From Cymbidium sinense (lineage: Eukaryota; Streptophyta; Magnoliopsida; Asparagales; Orchidaceae): DNA of 64,000 nt. Numbering within the stretch: position 1 is the stretch's first letter; each line of letters starts with the position of its first letter. The notes below the pieces were generated by a model, which was given only the letters and a program-made list of their open reading frames with translations, was not told the DNA's origin and did not search any database. A program made the position numbers and the translations under genes. The DNA is taken from positions 8,411,179 through 8,475,178 of the forward strand of contig CM038228.1 in the NCBI GenBank assembly GCA_021442155.1, in the 5' to 3' direction. Below, piece after piece: positions 1 through 12,145 of this stretch.

Positions 1-3000
1 TGATATAATGTAAATTTTATCAAATTTATTTGATTCTTTTGAACTTTTTATTTTGACACAGGCTATGGGATTTTGTATGCCTAAATGCATGAGAATTTGA
101 TTATAGGCCAAATCAAGAGAGAAAGGGGTGTCTTCCACCAAAGGCTCTCATAGGTTAAGCCTTGATTCTCTAGCAAGAAGCCCCTCTTAATAAGAGTGAA
201 AGAATATGACATGCATGATATTATACATTCATCCATCCAACTAAGGGATTACTAAAAATTTTATTGTCTAGATTTAATTCCTAGGATTTTATGTGAAGTT
301 ATGAATTGCTTTAAAATTTTAGTTATGAGTTGTTAATTGGGGTAGAAAAATTAATTTTATCCTAAGAGCCTACCGCATCCAGGCCACACATTTAGGCATC
401 AATCATAAAGAAACTATGAAAAGCATGATGTTCTAATGCGCTATCTAAACACAACATCAAATAATTTTATAGACTACCATAAAAGAATAAAAGGCCAGTG
501 CGGTCGGGTTCCGCCGTACACCCCGAAAAGAGAAAAGAAAAGGAGGGTAGCCGAGCTCTACCCTTATACAACCCAGATTACAAAAATAATATATATACTA
601 TGGGGGTCTTCTTTTCTTCATTTCTTCATTTCTTCATTCTCTTTCTTTTTTGATTTGTTCCAAAGGCATCCGCAGGGACTAAGCGGCCACTTGCTCATCC
701 TAATCCCCATAGCACTAATCCTAATTCCTAATGCAAAATTATATCAAAAATAGGAAAAGTAAATCTAGCTACACCTGCAAAACAAATATTAGCTAAACAC
801 ACCATACAACCCAAGTAGTTATATGAATAATTTAAACTTAGCACCCACACATGGGTAACAAAGCCCACTTGTCCTAATATGGGTTACACTTAGGGGCTAA
901 ACAGCACCCGACAAAAAGCATTTATATTTTTTTTATTATAGGCCTTTTAAGCACAACCCCCAAAATATGATTAGGCTAATACGACCTAACATCAGTCTAA
1001 AATATACACCTAACATCAGGTCTAAAATATTACATCACAAAATAATACAACATCATACATAGCGCACTAGAAGTAGTGACTTAGTATTCTAATGTGTGCT
1101 TAAGGCTTGTGTAGCAAGACTTTACTAGGCTTCTTTAGTTTAAGTTCCAATTTGAAGTTTGAATTTAAATTTTACCTTTGGGTGATTTCAATCTAAATGA
1201 TTTGCTTTTCATTTTTTTATTTCAATTTTATTTGGTTGAAATGATATTTAGGTTCTCAAGAATGAAGAGTAGGATGAATTCCATCTAGACACTCACCTAT
1301 TCTACATCCTTATTCTAAGAATCTAACTAAAGTCCTTAAGTATCTTGATTAGCCCATTTGAATTTGTGTAATTCATTTGATTTGATTTATTTGATTTGAT
1401 TTAGAATTTAGAATTTAGAATTTGAGTTTATTTAAGTATTTGATTAATTGATTTTTTTTGGATTAGATGTTGTAGTTTAATTGCATCTTGATAATTCAAT
1501 ATCCTTAATGTCTAATGGAGTTTAAGTTAGTTTAAGTTCATGTGTTTTTGGTTGATAAATTTTAGATTAGTTGTTTTGATTTAATTGGATCTTGATTATT
1601 CAATATCCTTTTAAATATTTAATTCTTTTCTTTGATCATGGTTATGTGATTTAACTTTATGTTTATTTAATTGATTGTGGTTCATTTATTTGTAGTTTGA
1701 TTTAGATTAATTTATTTTATTTTTGATTCTAATTGGGTTTGATTCTTTGTAAGGATTTTATTTTTAATCACATCCATTTGTCATGTTCATCAAAGTTTGG
1801 TTTGCATTTTGATTTCATATAATGGATAGTTAATTAGTTTATTTTATTTAAGTAGGTTGAATGAGATTTGATTTGATTTCATATTAAATTGATGAGAATC
1901 TTTCTTGATTTAACTTAATTTGATTCAATTTAATTTAGTTAGCTTTATTGGTCTATGGGTTTTGCGGTTTAATGTGATTATGTGATTTGTTTAATTAATA
2001 AGTGTATTTATGTTAATTATAAAGGTTTGTTTAATTTTTTTAATTTAGTTTCATATTTGTTTAGATAAATGATGTAATTAATGACTTAATGGTTTAGGTT
2101 TAATTTAAGTTTTGATTAATATTTAATTTCATTTTGAGTAATTAAGTTTAATGTAATTAATTTGATTAACTTAATTAGTTTGTTTAAGAGGTATGATTAA
2201 ATTAGATAAAGATTTGTTTAACTTTTAATTTGATTTCATGTTTATTTGAGTTAATGATGTAGTTTATGAATTAATGGTTGAAGTTTAAATTAGGGTTTAA
2301 TTATCATTTAATTGCATTTTTATGTTTGATTAAGCTTAAGTTTAATATGATTAATGTAATTTACTTAATTAATTTATTTAATAGGTGTGATTAAATTAAT
2401 TAGTAGATTAATTAAGTATTTAATTTGAATTAACTTTAATCTAATTTATAAAGTTAAATTTGGTTTATTAAGATAATGGACTAATTTATTAAGTTTGTAT
2501 TAATTAGATGTTTGATTAAGGGTCACTTAAAATTATTAGATTAATTAAAGGTTTGTTTGATTAGAGATTAATGACTTAATGATTTATGTTTAATTTAAGT
2601 TTTGATTAGTGTTTAATTGCATCTTAATTATGTTTAATTAAGTTTAGGTTTAATATGATTAATTTAATTAACTTAATTAGTTTATTTGAGGGGTGTGATT
2701 ATTAAATTTAATTAGGGGTTTGATTTAAGCTTAATTTTAGAGTTAGCTTTAATGTAACTTATTTAAATTAATTTGATTAATTAAGATGATGGATTAATTT
2801 ATTAAATTTTCATTAATTAAATGTTTGACTAATTGAGTTTGATTACTTATGATTAGGGTTTTACTTGATTTGATTTATTTATTATGTTTGTTTGATTTCA
2901 TTAACATGTTCAATTTAGTTATTAGGTTGAAATATTCAATGGTTATTTAATTATCTCATTCCAAATTGATGTGATTTAATCATAGATTAATTAAGTTTGC

Positions 3001-3741
3001 TTTAATTTTATTTAGTTTAATTCTATTAGTATCAAATTTTTAAAGTTTTCTATGTTTGTTGGATTTTGAGTTTGATTTAAGAATTAATCATTTGATTGAG
3101 TTTTATTAACTTAAATAGATTTAATCATATTTAATTTAATCTCCTATAAAGATGATATTTTTCTGATTTAAAGTTTGATTAATGATTTAATGAATGTTAT
3201 TCAATTTCTGATTTTTGATTTAATATTTGAGTTATTTTTAGATTATATTTTAATTAACTTTTTAATTGTTTAAACTCTAATCTTAAGTGTTTATTTGGAT
3301 TTCTTAAGATTCAGAAGAGCAAATCATTTTTCTTAAGAGTCCTAGATGTCAATTGAAGTGATTTAGGTCATCTTGAAGATTTTTGTAAATTTATGAATTT
3401 TTATTTAATTTATTTTATTAAAATTAATAATCTAAATGTAAAAATTTAATTTCTCCCAATCCCAAAATTTTTTTAACTTGAAATTTTTATTGTAGGTGTA
3501 TTTTAACATTTATTTTAATATTTGGAAATATCAACTTAATCTAAGCTATATTTTTGGCTTAATTAATGAAATATGGTTTTCACTAAATCTTAAATTATGC
3601 TCACAATACTCAGTGAATTTTGAGTATTTTGGGCTAGTTGGATTTCTCCCGGATAGACGAATCCAACAAGATCTTGCTTGCAATTTTTGGTTAAGTATTT
3701 TATTTTTTATGAATTTTTGAAATTTTAGATGATTTAAAATA

Positions 3742-3879
<138 letters not shown>

Positions 3880-4120
3880 CACAGAGGCGGAAGAGCGATC
3901 ATTTTCTGGGCCGTCATCAGTCGGACGGTTGATCATCAGCGTGATCGAGAGCCGGGATCGGGTGGCGATCGAGCCATCCGATCACAAACCACAGGATGGT
4001 CTAGATCATTTACGTGATCTGGCTTCGAATTTAAAGCTTCGTGCGATGCATCCTATCATCGTGCGATCCGGCCGTCCATCCAGCATGCGGATGGTGGTGA
4101 ACGATTTTAGGTATTTTTGA
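3880..4120 (-). other. CpG-rich block of the giant LTR
   Basis: This block is unusually rich in CG dinucleotides ('gagcgatc', 'gtcggacggttgatc', 'gatcgggtggcgatcgagcc') within an otherwise AT-rich LTR. The equivalent blocks in L2 (about 40680-40990) and R (about 62100-62390) keep the same neighbours, 'gacggtctccatggatca' and 'ggatagatctctagccgtcc', but have fewer CGs. In an LTR such a block could be part of the promoter; that is inference. Confidence 0.5.
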
Positions 4121-6198
4121 AAAAAATGAAAGTTTCTAAGCCAAAACTTATCCAAATGGACCCGTTTTCATGCCGATTCACACCGAAAAAAATTTTATTT
4201 CCTATTTGGGATGATTTAAAATAAAAGTGCTGGATTTTCTAAAAGAAATTTCTAGAATCGTGAGAAATTTAATACAAAATATGCAAAATCCTAAGGCCGG
4301 CTATGGTTTGACGAAAGTTACCTCACCGGAGATGATTTTCATGGCGGTGAGATAAAGCGTTCTCTTCAAAATGCCTCCTTCTCGATGATATGCTTCCTTG
4401 GGAAGAGCAAATTCTTGTATTATTTGAGCTTAAAGTGGCTAAACGAAGTGGGAGATGGGTTCCCTTTTGCTTTGGGGAGTTTTTGGGAGCTGAATAGTGG
4501 TGGGAGGAAGAGATTTCAAGCCTTATCTTGCCCTCTTTTTATAATGGCCGAAAATTCAAAATATTTTTGAATTTTTTTGGCTCCAAATTGATTGTCATCT
4601 AATTGTGAATGGATGCAAGATTGATTGAGGACTTTGGATTTTTGCTCCAAAGTTCTCTCTTGCTATCGTATGATCAGATTTATTCAATTGAAATATTGGG
4701 GACATGTGATGGGGGTTAAGTGCATGTGATGGGGGAATTAAATGAGGTTAGGTGGAATCCTATGTGGGGGATGATTCATGAGGAATTTAAAATGGGTTGG
4801 GTTTATTTTGGGTTGATCCCAAATGGGTTTGGGTCAGATTTGATCAGCCCCCAATGGGTTTTGGCTTGGTTTCAAGGGATTTCGCCCAATTTGGGTCATA
4901 CGGGTCATTATGGGCCAAATTGACCCATTTGAAAAAATTAGCTTGGGTTATGGGTTGATTCATGTTCAATTGACTAATTGAAGATTAATGTGGTCTTTGG
5001 TTTGAATTAATTTGGATTTTTTGATTTAGGCCAAATTTTTTTTGGGCTGGTTGTCAAGTTGACCCAATTAGGCTCGATTGATCAAATTGGGTTTAATTAT
5101 AGCTTTAATTAAGTTCAGTAATCATTTTGGAATAAACTTGAGCCATTGGTTGCAATCAATTTAGATTAGATCATGATTTGACTCGATTTGGTTCTTTTAG
5201 GCCAATTTAGGTCAATTTGGATCAAATGGCCAATTGGGCTTAGTTTGGCCCAATTGATTGCAATTGATCATCCTAGGGTGATCAGCAATCATGGTGTAAG
5301 ATTTTGGTGAGCTTGGTTCAATCCAATTTGGGTTGGATTAGAAGTTGGCTCAAATGGGTCCTTTAGGTCACTTTAGGTCAAGTGCACCTAAGTGAGTCAA
5401 TTAGTTTGGTTTTGGTTTGATTTGAATTTAGTTGAACTTATATATGAGCCCTAGATTGAAATATAAGTTCAACGACAATCAATTTGGAGTCTAAGGGATT
5501 TTGGCTCATTTAAAATTTTCAAGTCAAAAGGGCTAAGTTGGGTTTGACTTGGGTTGGTTTTGATTTGATTTGATGGTTATAGGTTTCATTTATATTTGGG
5601 TAGATAATTGAATGAATGATTGATTCAAGAGAAAATTCATTGGTTTTGACTTGATCTAGATAGAATTTGGCTAAGTCCAAAGAATTGGCTTAAAGGGTTT
5701 AGATTGAGTTTGGATTTGATTTTCGATATAGTTTTGGTCATTTGAATTTGGATTTCATTTATATTTGTGAATATAAATGAAGGAATAATCGATTTATAAA
5801 GAGATCAATTGAGTTTGATTTGATTTAAGGAAAATTTTGGCTAAGCTTATGAATATGGTTCATATGACTTAGAAAGGGGTTTTAGGGTTTGAATTTGATT
5901 TTGGATTTCAATCATTTGGAGTCAAATTTTGAAATTAGATTTGAATTTTGAATTTGATTTGAGGAGTATGAGTTTAATTTGAGAAAGTGTATCTAGATTA
6001 GGTTTAGCTATGGGATAAGTAATTTCCTTAAACCTAAGGCATAGCTTCTTATGATTAACACTTCTAAGTCTCTAAGCTTAGGTTAGGTGTTCACCTAATC
6101 ACTATATGTGTCTCATGACTAAGGAAATCTTAGTGTCTAGAAGAGTCCTAAGTCTAAGAAGAGGAGGTTAAGAGCTCACTCCAAAAGTGAGGTCAACA

Positions 6199-7480
6199 TG
6201 AATATACAACACCCATGAATCTCTCTAACAATCGATAAGATTCCTCTCAACTGTCAAAAATTACCTTCATTGTCTTACGACGCGCATCGTAAACTTTCAA
6301 ATAGGACACTCTTATGTTAAATTTGAACTCGATACGGCCTATAATTTCTCTAGGCTTTAAATCTAGTTGATGCTTAACTGCAGGTTGAATGAAAAAACTA
6401 ATAAACTATGATGTACATTATCTGTGTCCAGTATTGAGCACTGAATGACTACATGTATGAGGTGAGTCAATACTGCCAATTCTCCATGCACCTCCCAATT
6501 TCTTGCTTGAGCTTGCGTGTAAGCGGCATATGCAAGGTGTAGTTTGATGAGCATGTTGGTTGCACAATACATTGAACTTTACTTTATTTGAAGCTATATT
6601 ATCATTATTTATGAGAGATTAACCTTGAACAACAAATAACAGATGCTTCTTATCGTGAAAGCACATATCTTCTAGCAATTCATCTAGAATGCAATTTTCT
6701 TGTTTAAAAGTTGATTCATCTGATAACCCATCAATTATAAGCTCTTCATCCCATTCTCTAGCTGTTTGAGCACTATGTATGTACTCATTGTTAGATAATA
6801 AGTGCTCAAGATGACTTGTTCTAGTAGTCACATTAGGTCTCTAACCGAAGATGATTTTATGGCTCTTAAAGTAGGCTGCTCTCCATCATTATCATCCTCA
6901 TCATCACCATCTCTACTTATTGCAGCAAGCATAGTTTCATATCCATCATCTTCAAAAGATAGTAAATTTATGTGATCACCTTCAGGGTCACTCATAAAAT
7001 CAGAACTTGTCCCAGCAAAATAAGTAGGTTATGTTGGTGTAGACCTGTATGCTTCCACTTGAGTAGTTAGTTGAGAAGCTAGTGTGATATACTCAGTACT
7101 GATTGGAGCTCTCTAACACTCCTCAGTATTATCTACCTCTCTTTTTTCGTATTCCAGTTCCTCAACTTCAACATAAATTATAACATGTTGCACGCTTCAC
7201 GTTCTTTACATCGCATTGATTATAAATTGACTTCATCAATAATAATGTGAGTTATAATAAATCCGCACTAATAGAAAAATGGCAATAAAACTAACACAAA
7301 ACTTTTGGATCTAACTTCAATGACCTCATAATTATATGTAACTCCATCAAGGTAATCCATCTGGATTGATTGGATTTTTCCACTGATATAAGTCAGAATG
7401 AAATCATCACTTACATTGAGTTTGCTACCATAATATAAAGCTATGCAGACAGTATATAAACTCATTTTAACTAACAACAA
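6199..7480 (-). pseudogene. Mutator-like (MULE/MURA) transposase N-terminal relic
   Basis: On the minus strand a broken frame reads like the N-terminal part of a plant MURA transposase. A segment near 7480-7340 (LYYGSKLNVSDDF... DYLDGV) resembles the usual N-terminal domain. An acidic linker follows (about 6980-6640). Then comes the cysteine/histidine MuDR domain at about 6590-6410 (CNQHAHQTTPCICRLHAS, WRI, HTCS) and a stretch typical of the region before the catalytic domain (REIIGRIEFKFNIRVSYLK, then EESYRLLERFM) ending at 6199. In-frame stops interrupt it, for example one after NTGHR and a TGA where the family usually has Trp before EES. The catalytic DDE part is not in the window: the frame is cut at 6198/6199 by the start of LTR copy L1. 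Host-domesticated MULE genes (FAR1/MUSTANG types) are less likely given the stops. Confidence 0.7.
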
Positions 7481-8280
7481 CCCTAAACATGAAGAATCCT
7501 TTATCTCACCTCATCAAAAAAAAAAAATTCAATTCAGGAGGATGTATACTTTCACATTGGACTTGGAATTATTTTACAAACTCAAAAACTTTATTTTGCA
7601 AACCCTATCAATATCTCTTCACAACTAAACCTACATATTCAATAAGAATAATTATAACCTCAAAATAATAAAAAAAATCCTAACATAAACCCTAAATCTC
7701 ATATGCATTTACAAAATTATCTTGCAAACTCAATAAATTTATTTTGCAAATCTCATATCAATATTTCTTCACAAGCTACATATTCATCAAGAATAATTAT
7801 AACAACTAAATAATAAAAAAAAAAAACACATAAGCCCTATATCTCATATACATTCTGGTCATACACAAATAATGAAATGAAAGTACTATAATCTCAAATC
7901 TACCCTAACAATAAAACTAAATAAGCTCACCATACAAAATAAAATCATATATAACATCCAAATAAAAAAAAATAAAAATACTAACATAAGCCCTAAATCT
8001 CATATGCATTCACAAATATACAAATCTAATGAAACAAAGGTACTATAATCTCAATCTATATAACTAAATAACTATCAAACAAAATAAAATCATATATAAT
8101 CTCTAAATAATAAAAAATACTAACATAAATCTCATATGCATTCACAAAATAAACAAAATTAATCAAATAAAAGTACTATAATCTCAATCTATAACAATAA
8201 AAAAATATAAATATCATACAAAATAAAATCATATAGAAAGAGATCTAATACAAATTTAATATTAAGGGTTAAAATACCTA
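7481..8280. repeat. AT-rich imperfect tandem repeats upstream of the MULE frame
   Basis: A phrase close to 'cataagccctaaatctcata' followed by 'tgcattcacaaa' recurs near 7682, 7832, 7983 and 8120. Each copy is preceded by 'aataataaaaaa', and a linked 'agtactataatctcaat' recurs between copies (about 7880, 8040, 8175). The period is roughly 110-160 bp and the copies have drifted. No gene is visible. The block may be the 5' non-coding part of the MULE. Confidence 0.65.
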
Positions 8281-8515
8281 AATCGGCGGACAAAAAACTA
8301 CAAAATGTGTGAAAACCTTCTCTTTGCGGTGGCTCCTATAGCCCGTGGCGGTGAGTGTAAGATTGGTGGTGGAAGGGAGATTTTCGGAGCAGCTGAGCCG
8401 AAGGAAATAATCGTGAGAGGGGCCATCGGTTTTTAGTCGAATATTGACGACAATGATTCAGCGGGTACCGAGGTGTTGCTGATGTTGGTGTCGATGGCCT
8501 AAATTTTTTTCGGTT
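8281..8515. other. GC-richer single-copy block, possible MULE 5' end
   Basis: This stretch (for example 'gcggtggctcctatagcccg' and 'ggtaccgaggtgttgctgat') is clearly richer in G+C than either side. It has no long open frame and no match elsewhere in the window. Its place upstream of the relic transposase suggests a terminal or 5' leader region of the MULE, but no matching inverted copy is in the window, so this is weak. Confidence 0.3.
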
Positions 8516-8577
8516 CCTAATTAACTAATTAATGTTTTAATTAGGCCTAATTTGAAATTTTAACTTTTATTTTATGT

Positions 8578-8581
<4 letters not shown>

Positions 8582-8629
<48 letters not shown>

Positions 8630-8735
8630 GTATATACATATATGTACATATATGTATACATATATACGTATATGTACATATATATATATATATATATATA
8701 CATATATATATACATACATATACTTTTATTCAAAA
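8582..8735. repeat. TA/CATATG compound microsatellite
   Basis: Alternating TA is interspersed with TATGTACATA and TATACGTATA blocks, so the tract is made of short perfect palindromes for about 150 bases. The bases from 8516 to 8581 are plain AT-rich DNA. Confidence 0.9.
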
Positions 8736-8942
8736 TAAAGAAATTATTCTAAATTTTATTTGTCTAATATATAATAGATAAAATACAAACAATGCAATAG
8801 TTAGGAATGTTTATTTAAACTTTAACATGATAACTTAATTTTAATTTTAATTAATTTTTTTTAATAGTAAAATTAAATATGTAGCATTTATTTATATTTA
8901 TAAGATATATATAAATATATTTAAAACATAGATTTATTTATG

Positions 8943-8981
<39 letters not shown>

Positions 8982-9139
8982 CGTACCTCCCTCTTTTCTC
9001 TTTTTTAATTTTTTTATTTTAATTTTTATTTTTAACATTCAGTGTTATTATATATGCTAATGATAGGAAAAATGTTTTAACTACAAATCTTTTTTGTCAA
9101 TACTTTTTACAGTATACTATATATATTCAAGAGGCTAAC

Positions 9140-9217
<78 letters not shown>

Positions 9218-9872
9218 CAGTTAACCGATTAGTATTTTCTTTTTTTTTTTGGCTTAATTTATTGAATAATAACAAAATGATTTTTTTTTACAAATATTAT
9301 TCTCTCGCATTTTAAATCATCATCGTCGATCTCATATAAAGGTTATTTTCACATTTCAGATTTATTTAAGCAATTATGTTTCATAAGTGAGCAAGGTTTA
9401 GACAATCTATAATTAACATCTGAATTACTCAACTTAAACAGGCATTAAAGCCCCAAAAAAATTAAAACAAACAGTACTACATTACTTGTTTAACAGAGAT
9501 AACGGCCAATTTATAAAAAAAAACTTAAAATAGCATAATATTAATATAACTTAAAAATATAGAGCCGATTGCAAACGTTTTGAAATATCAAAAATGAGAA
9601 TCACAACTCTTCAGCAGAACTAAAAAAAAAAAAAAGCCTCTGGACAGCATTTCTGACAAGCATTTAAGAGGAGAAAAAAAAAAGTAAAGAAGAAATGAGA
9701 AATAGAGGAGAAAGAATGTAAATTGAAGGAGAGGAGGAGAGCCGATCGACGGTAACGGTTACTTCTGGTAATAGACGAGAGATAAAAAAACTACATTGTC
9801 TTCTATTCACTGTAATCAGTTTAGAGGAGAAGAATAGTCACAAAATGCAATAGAACTTAAATTCATGTGCAT
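8736..9872. other. AT-rich intergenic DNA downstream of the kinase gene
   Basis: No coding region is visible. It contains two more (TA)n tracts (about 8945-8978 and 9148-9216), several long A or T runs, and nearest the kinase a purine-rich stretch (9600-9760, 'gaggagaaaaaaaaaagtaa' and similar). The 3' UTR and polyadenylation site of the minus-strand kinase gene should lie in its right-hand part, but no signal could be singled out. Confidence 0.5.
9148..9216. repeat. (TA)n microsatellite
   Basis: About 68 bases of uninterrupted TA alternation between 'caaaaaaaaa' and 'acagttaaccg'. Confidence 0.95.
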
Positions 9873-9902
9873 CACTGTTGTCTCCATGGCACTGTCATTT
9901 TC

Positions 9903-10815
9903 CTAATCCACGGATGCCCTGTAAATAATCCAAATCAAAATAATAATAAATTAATAACATCATATTGGTGAAATCTGAATATATATATGAGAAAAAAATG
10001 TTTTCTAAAGAACTGAATTTGGAAGTGAACTCACAGCACTTGCTCTGCTGAGAGCCTCCTGGCTGGATCTCTATCCAGCATCTTCATTATCAGATCCTCT
10101 GCTTCAGGCGATGACCAATGGAAAAATTCCTTGGGGAAGCAAAGTGGATCACCTTTTTTCACAGCAGAGAATATCTCTTCTTCGGAATTACCATTGAACG
10201 GTAATGTCTGGCTCAACATCACGTAGAGGACGACCCCAGCGCTCCAGACATCCACTTTCTCGTCGTACTCTTGGCCGACGATCACTTCCGGCGCCATATA
10301 AGCAGGCGTTCCCACTTTTCCCTTCAAAGCTTTTGCGCCCTTTTTGAATAACGCGGCGCAGCCAAAATCTGCGAGAATTACACAGCCATTGGAATCAAAT
10401 AAGATATTCTCCGGTTTAATATCTCGATGTACGATACCACGGCGGTGGCATTCAGCAATAGCTTGGACCAGTTCTGTGATGAGCGCAGCGGCCTGGCTCT
10501 CGTGGAAGGGTCCGTGACGGACAATTCGGTAAAAGAGATCAGAGGCAGGACAGAGATCAAGGATTACATAGACGGCTGCCAAGTCCTCGTAGACATTATG
10601 AATCTGAATGCAGCGTGTGTTCCCGGAGGCGGCAAGGAGCGTGAGCTTGATCTCCGAGTAGACCGAGTGGCGGTTGAAGAAAGTTGAGAACTTGTCCATG
10701 ATTTTCACTGCGAAGGCCTTGCCGGTAGAGACAGAAACGCATCGGTAAACAGCACCGAACTGTCCGTGGCCGAGCAGTTCTCCGATGCGGAAGTCCGCTC
10801 CAAATCCTCGTCCAT
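9903..10815 (-). CDS. Phosphoenolpyruvate carboxylase kinase-like Ser/Thr kinase, both ends irregular
   Basis: A nearly complete small protein kinase domain is readable on the minus strand. It has a Gly-rich loop (IGELLGHGQFGAVYR, about 10788-10740), the ATP-binding Lys in AVKIMDK, the helix-C Glu in YSEIKL, the catalytic loop HRDIKPEN, DFG, GTPAYMAPE, the DVWSAGVVLY segment and a final Arg-rich LDRDPARRLSAEQVL. The domain almost fills the protein, there is no EF-hand or regulatory tail, and one short intron falls at SAEQVL. This is the architecture of PEPC kinases, the small CDPK-clade kinases that phosphorylate cytosolic PEP carboxylase and are controlled mainly by synthesis and turnover. 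Oddities: the only nearby ATG (10815) is in a different frame from the Gly-loop. The kinase frame is open from 10864 but contains no ATG before the loop. Beyond the intron the expected His-Pro-Trp-Ile is readable at 9916, but in a frame that the apparent splice does not join. Another CDPK/SnRK-clade kinase is possible. It may be a recent pseudogene or carry sequence errors. Confidence 0.72.
9919..10034 (-). other. Probable intron near the 3' end of the kinase gene
   Basis: The donor CT|GTGAGT (10034 downwards on the minus strand) follows the SAEQVL codons, and the acceptor TTACAG|GG ends at 9919. About 116 bases lie between. A single late intron at this place is known from plant PEPC kinase genes. 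Joining these exact sites gives Leu-Ala-Ser-Val-Asp-stop (stop at 9905-9903) rather than a His-Pro-Trp tail, so either the splice sites differ or the gene is damaged. Confidence 0.55.
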
Positions 10816-11094
10816 CTCTCTCTCTCTCAATGCCGTGAAGAGAATCTGTAATTATTTTGGAACGTTATCTGAATGCGGAGCAGGGTGAAGCGGAGAAGGG
10901 CAATGTAGAGGAATGAGTATTGAGGAGGAACGCTCTCAATTTAAAGACTTCTGTGAGTTTATCTTCAGAAATGTTGGGATTTTATATTTATTTTTGGAAA
11001 TATCCAAACGTCCGTCTCGACAGCTTTGCAATGAAAGAAAATCAAATACAAAAAATATATTTTTGATTGTAAATTTAAACGTGGGTTCAGTGTT
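10816..11094 (-). promoter_or_regulatory. 5' leader and promoter region of the kinase
   Basis: On the minus strand this precedes the kinase frame. The nearest part is a (GA)n tract (10814-10828, 'ctctctctctctc' on the plus strand) directly before the ATG at 10815, as often seen in plant 5' UTRs. Further upstream is moderately GC-rich leader-like DNA and, from about 10970, AT-rich DNA including TATA-like strings. No ATG on the minus strand exists between 10815 and about 11146, so no upstream coding exon starting with Met is supported here. Confidence 0.4.
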
Positions 11095-12145
11095 GTGAAA
11101 ACAACCGTGAATCGGTCAAAGCCGATCCGATCACCTTCGGATTCGCATTAAACCGGTTCAACAATTTAAATCCGCAAATCAGCTCAATAAATTCTCTCTT
11201 AATTATTATTTTATATAATTTAATCAATAACTAAAATTTTTATATAAATTTTAATAATAATTTTTAATTTCTTTTATAAATTTTTAAAATCTTATTTTAT
11301 TAATTTAAATGTTACTAAACTATTTTATGATATAATCATCATACAATCACTCAAATAATTTACAAATTTATTTTTTTGGAACACTTTTTTGTATATAAAG
11401 AGTACAAACCAATTACTCTTTATGATATGAGACTAAAGAGTGGAATAAATAGTACAACTATATTTTAATTTTGAGAATATTAAATGATATTAAGATATAA
11501 GAATATAAGAATAACATTTGAATTTTTAACTTTATATTTTTATTGCAAATTATATTTTATAATATAACAAATTATTTAAAATATATATTTTTATAATAAT
11601 ATTTTATATATTATATTTTTTATGATAGCTAAATTTTATAAAGTTTTTTAAAAGAACTTTTATATTTAAAATTTTATATTTTTATTACAAAATATAATTT
11701 TTATTACAAAAATATAATTTTTATAATAATATTTACATGTTAGATATATTTTACAAAGTTTAAAAAATAATTTTTATATTCTAAATTATATAATTTTAAT
11801 ACAGACTATAATTTTTTTAAAATTATATTTTAACCTAATTTTCATAAACTTATATAATAATTTTTTTGATATATTTAATGCACTTATCTAAATTTATAAT
11901 TCACAATAACTATAACTAAATGAACTTTATATCAACCTTTAAAATTATAATTACTAGTAATATTATTTATATATTTTTATTTATTTTTATTATATATTTA
12001 TCATATATTTAAATTATTGTATTATTTAATTAGATATATATATATATATATATTTAATTATTTTAATATTTATTACATCATCTAGTTCAACCCCCGGTTC
12101 AACCTCGGTCAAACAATCTAACCTCGTTCTATGTCGTAAATAGTT
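11095..12145. mobile_element. Possible non-autonomous DNA-transposon remnant
   Basis: The two edges carry 'accggttcaac'-type phrases in opposite orientation: near 11100-11165 ('gtgaatcggtcaaagccgat', 'aaaccggttcaac') and near 12085-12135 ('gttcaacccccggttcaacc', 'tcggtcaaacaatc'). The 900 bases between are extremely AT-rich with no coding capacity. Repeats ending in CCGGTT/AACCGG phrases are common among plant non-autonomous DNA elements. No exact terminal inverted repeat or target duplication could be established. Confidence 0.35.

Noticed and set aside
6363..6831. Two minus-strand small host genes (69 and 70 codons)
   Set aside because: They are pieces of, or out-of-frame shadows of, the MULE transposase relic.
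10427..10687. Plus-strand frame opposite the kinase
   Set aside because: Antisense shadow of the kinase exon.
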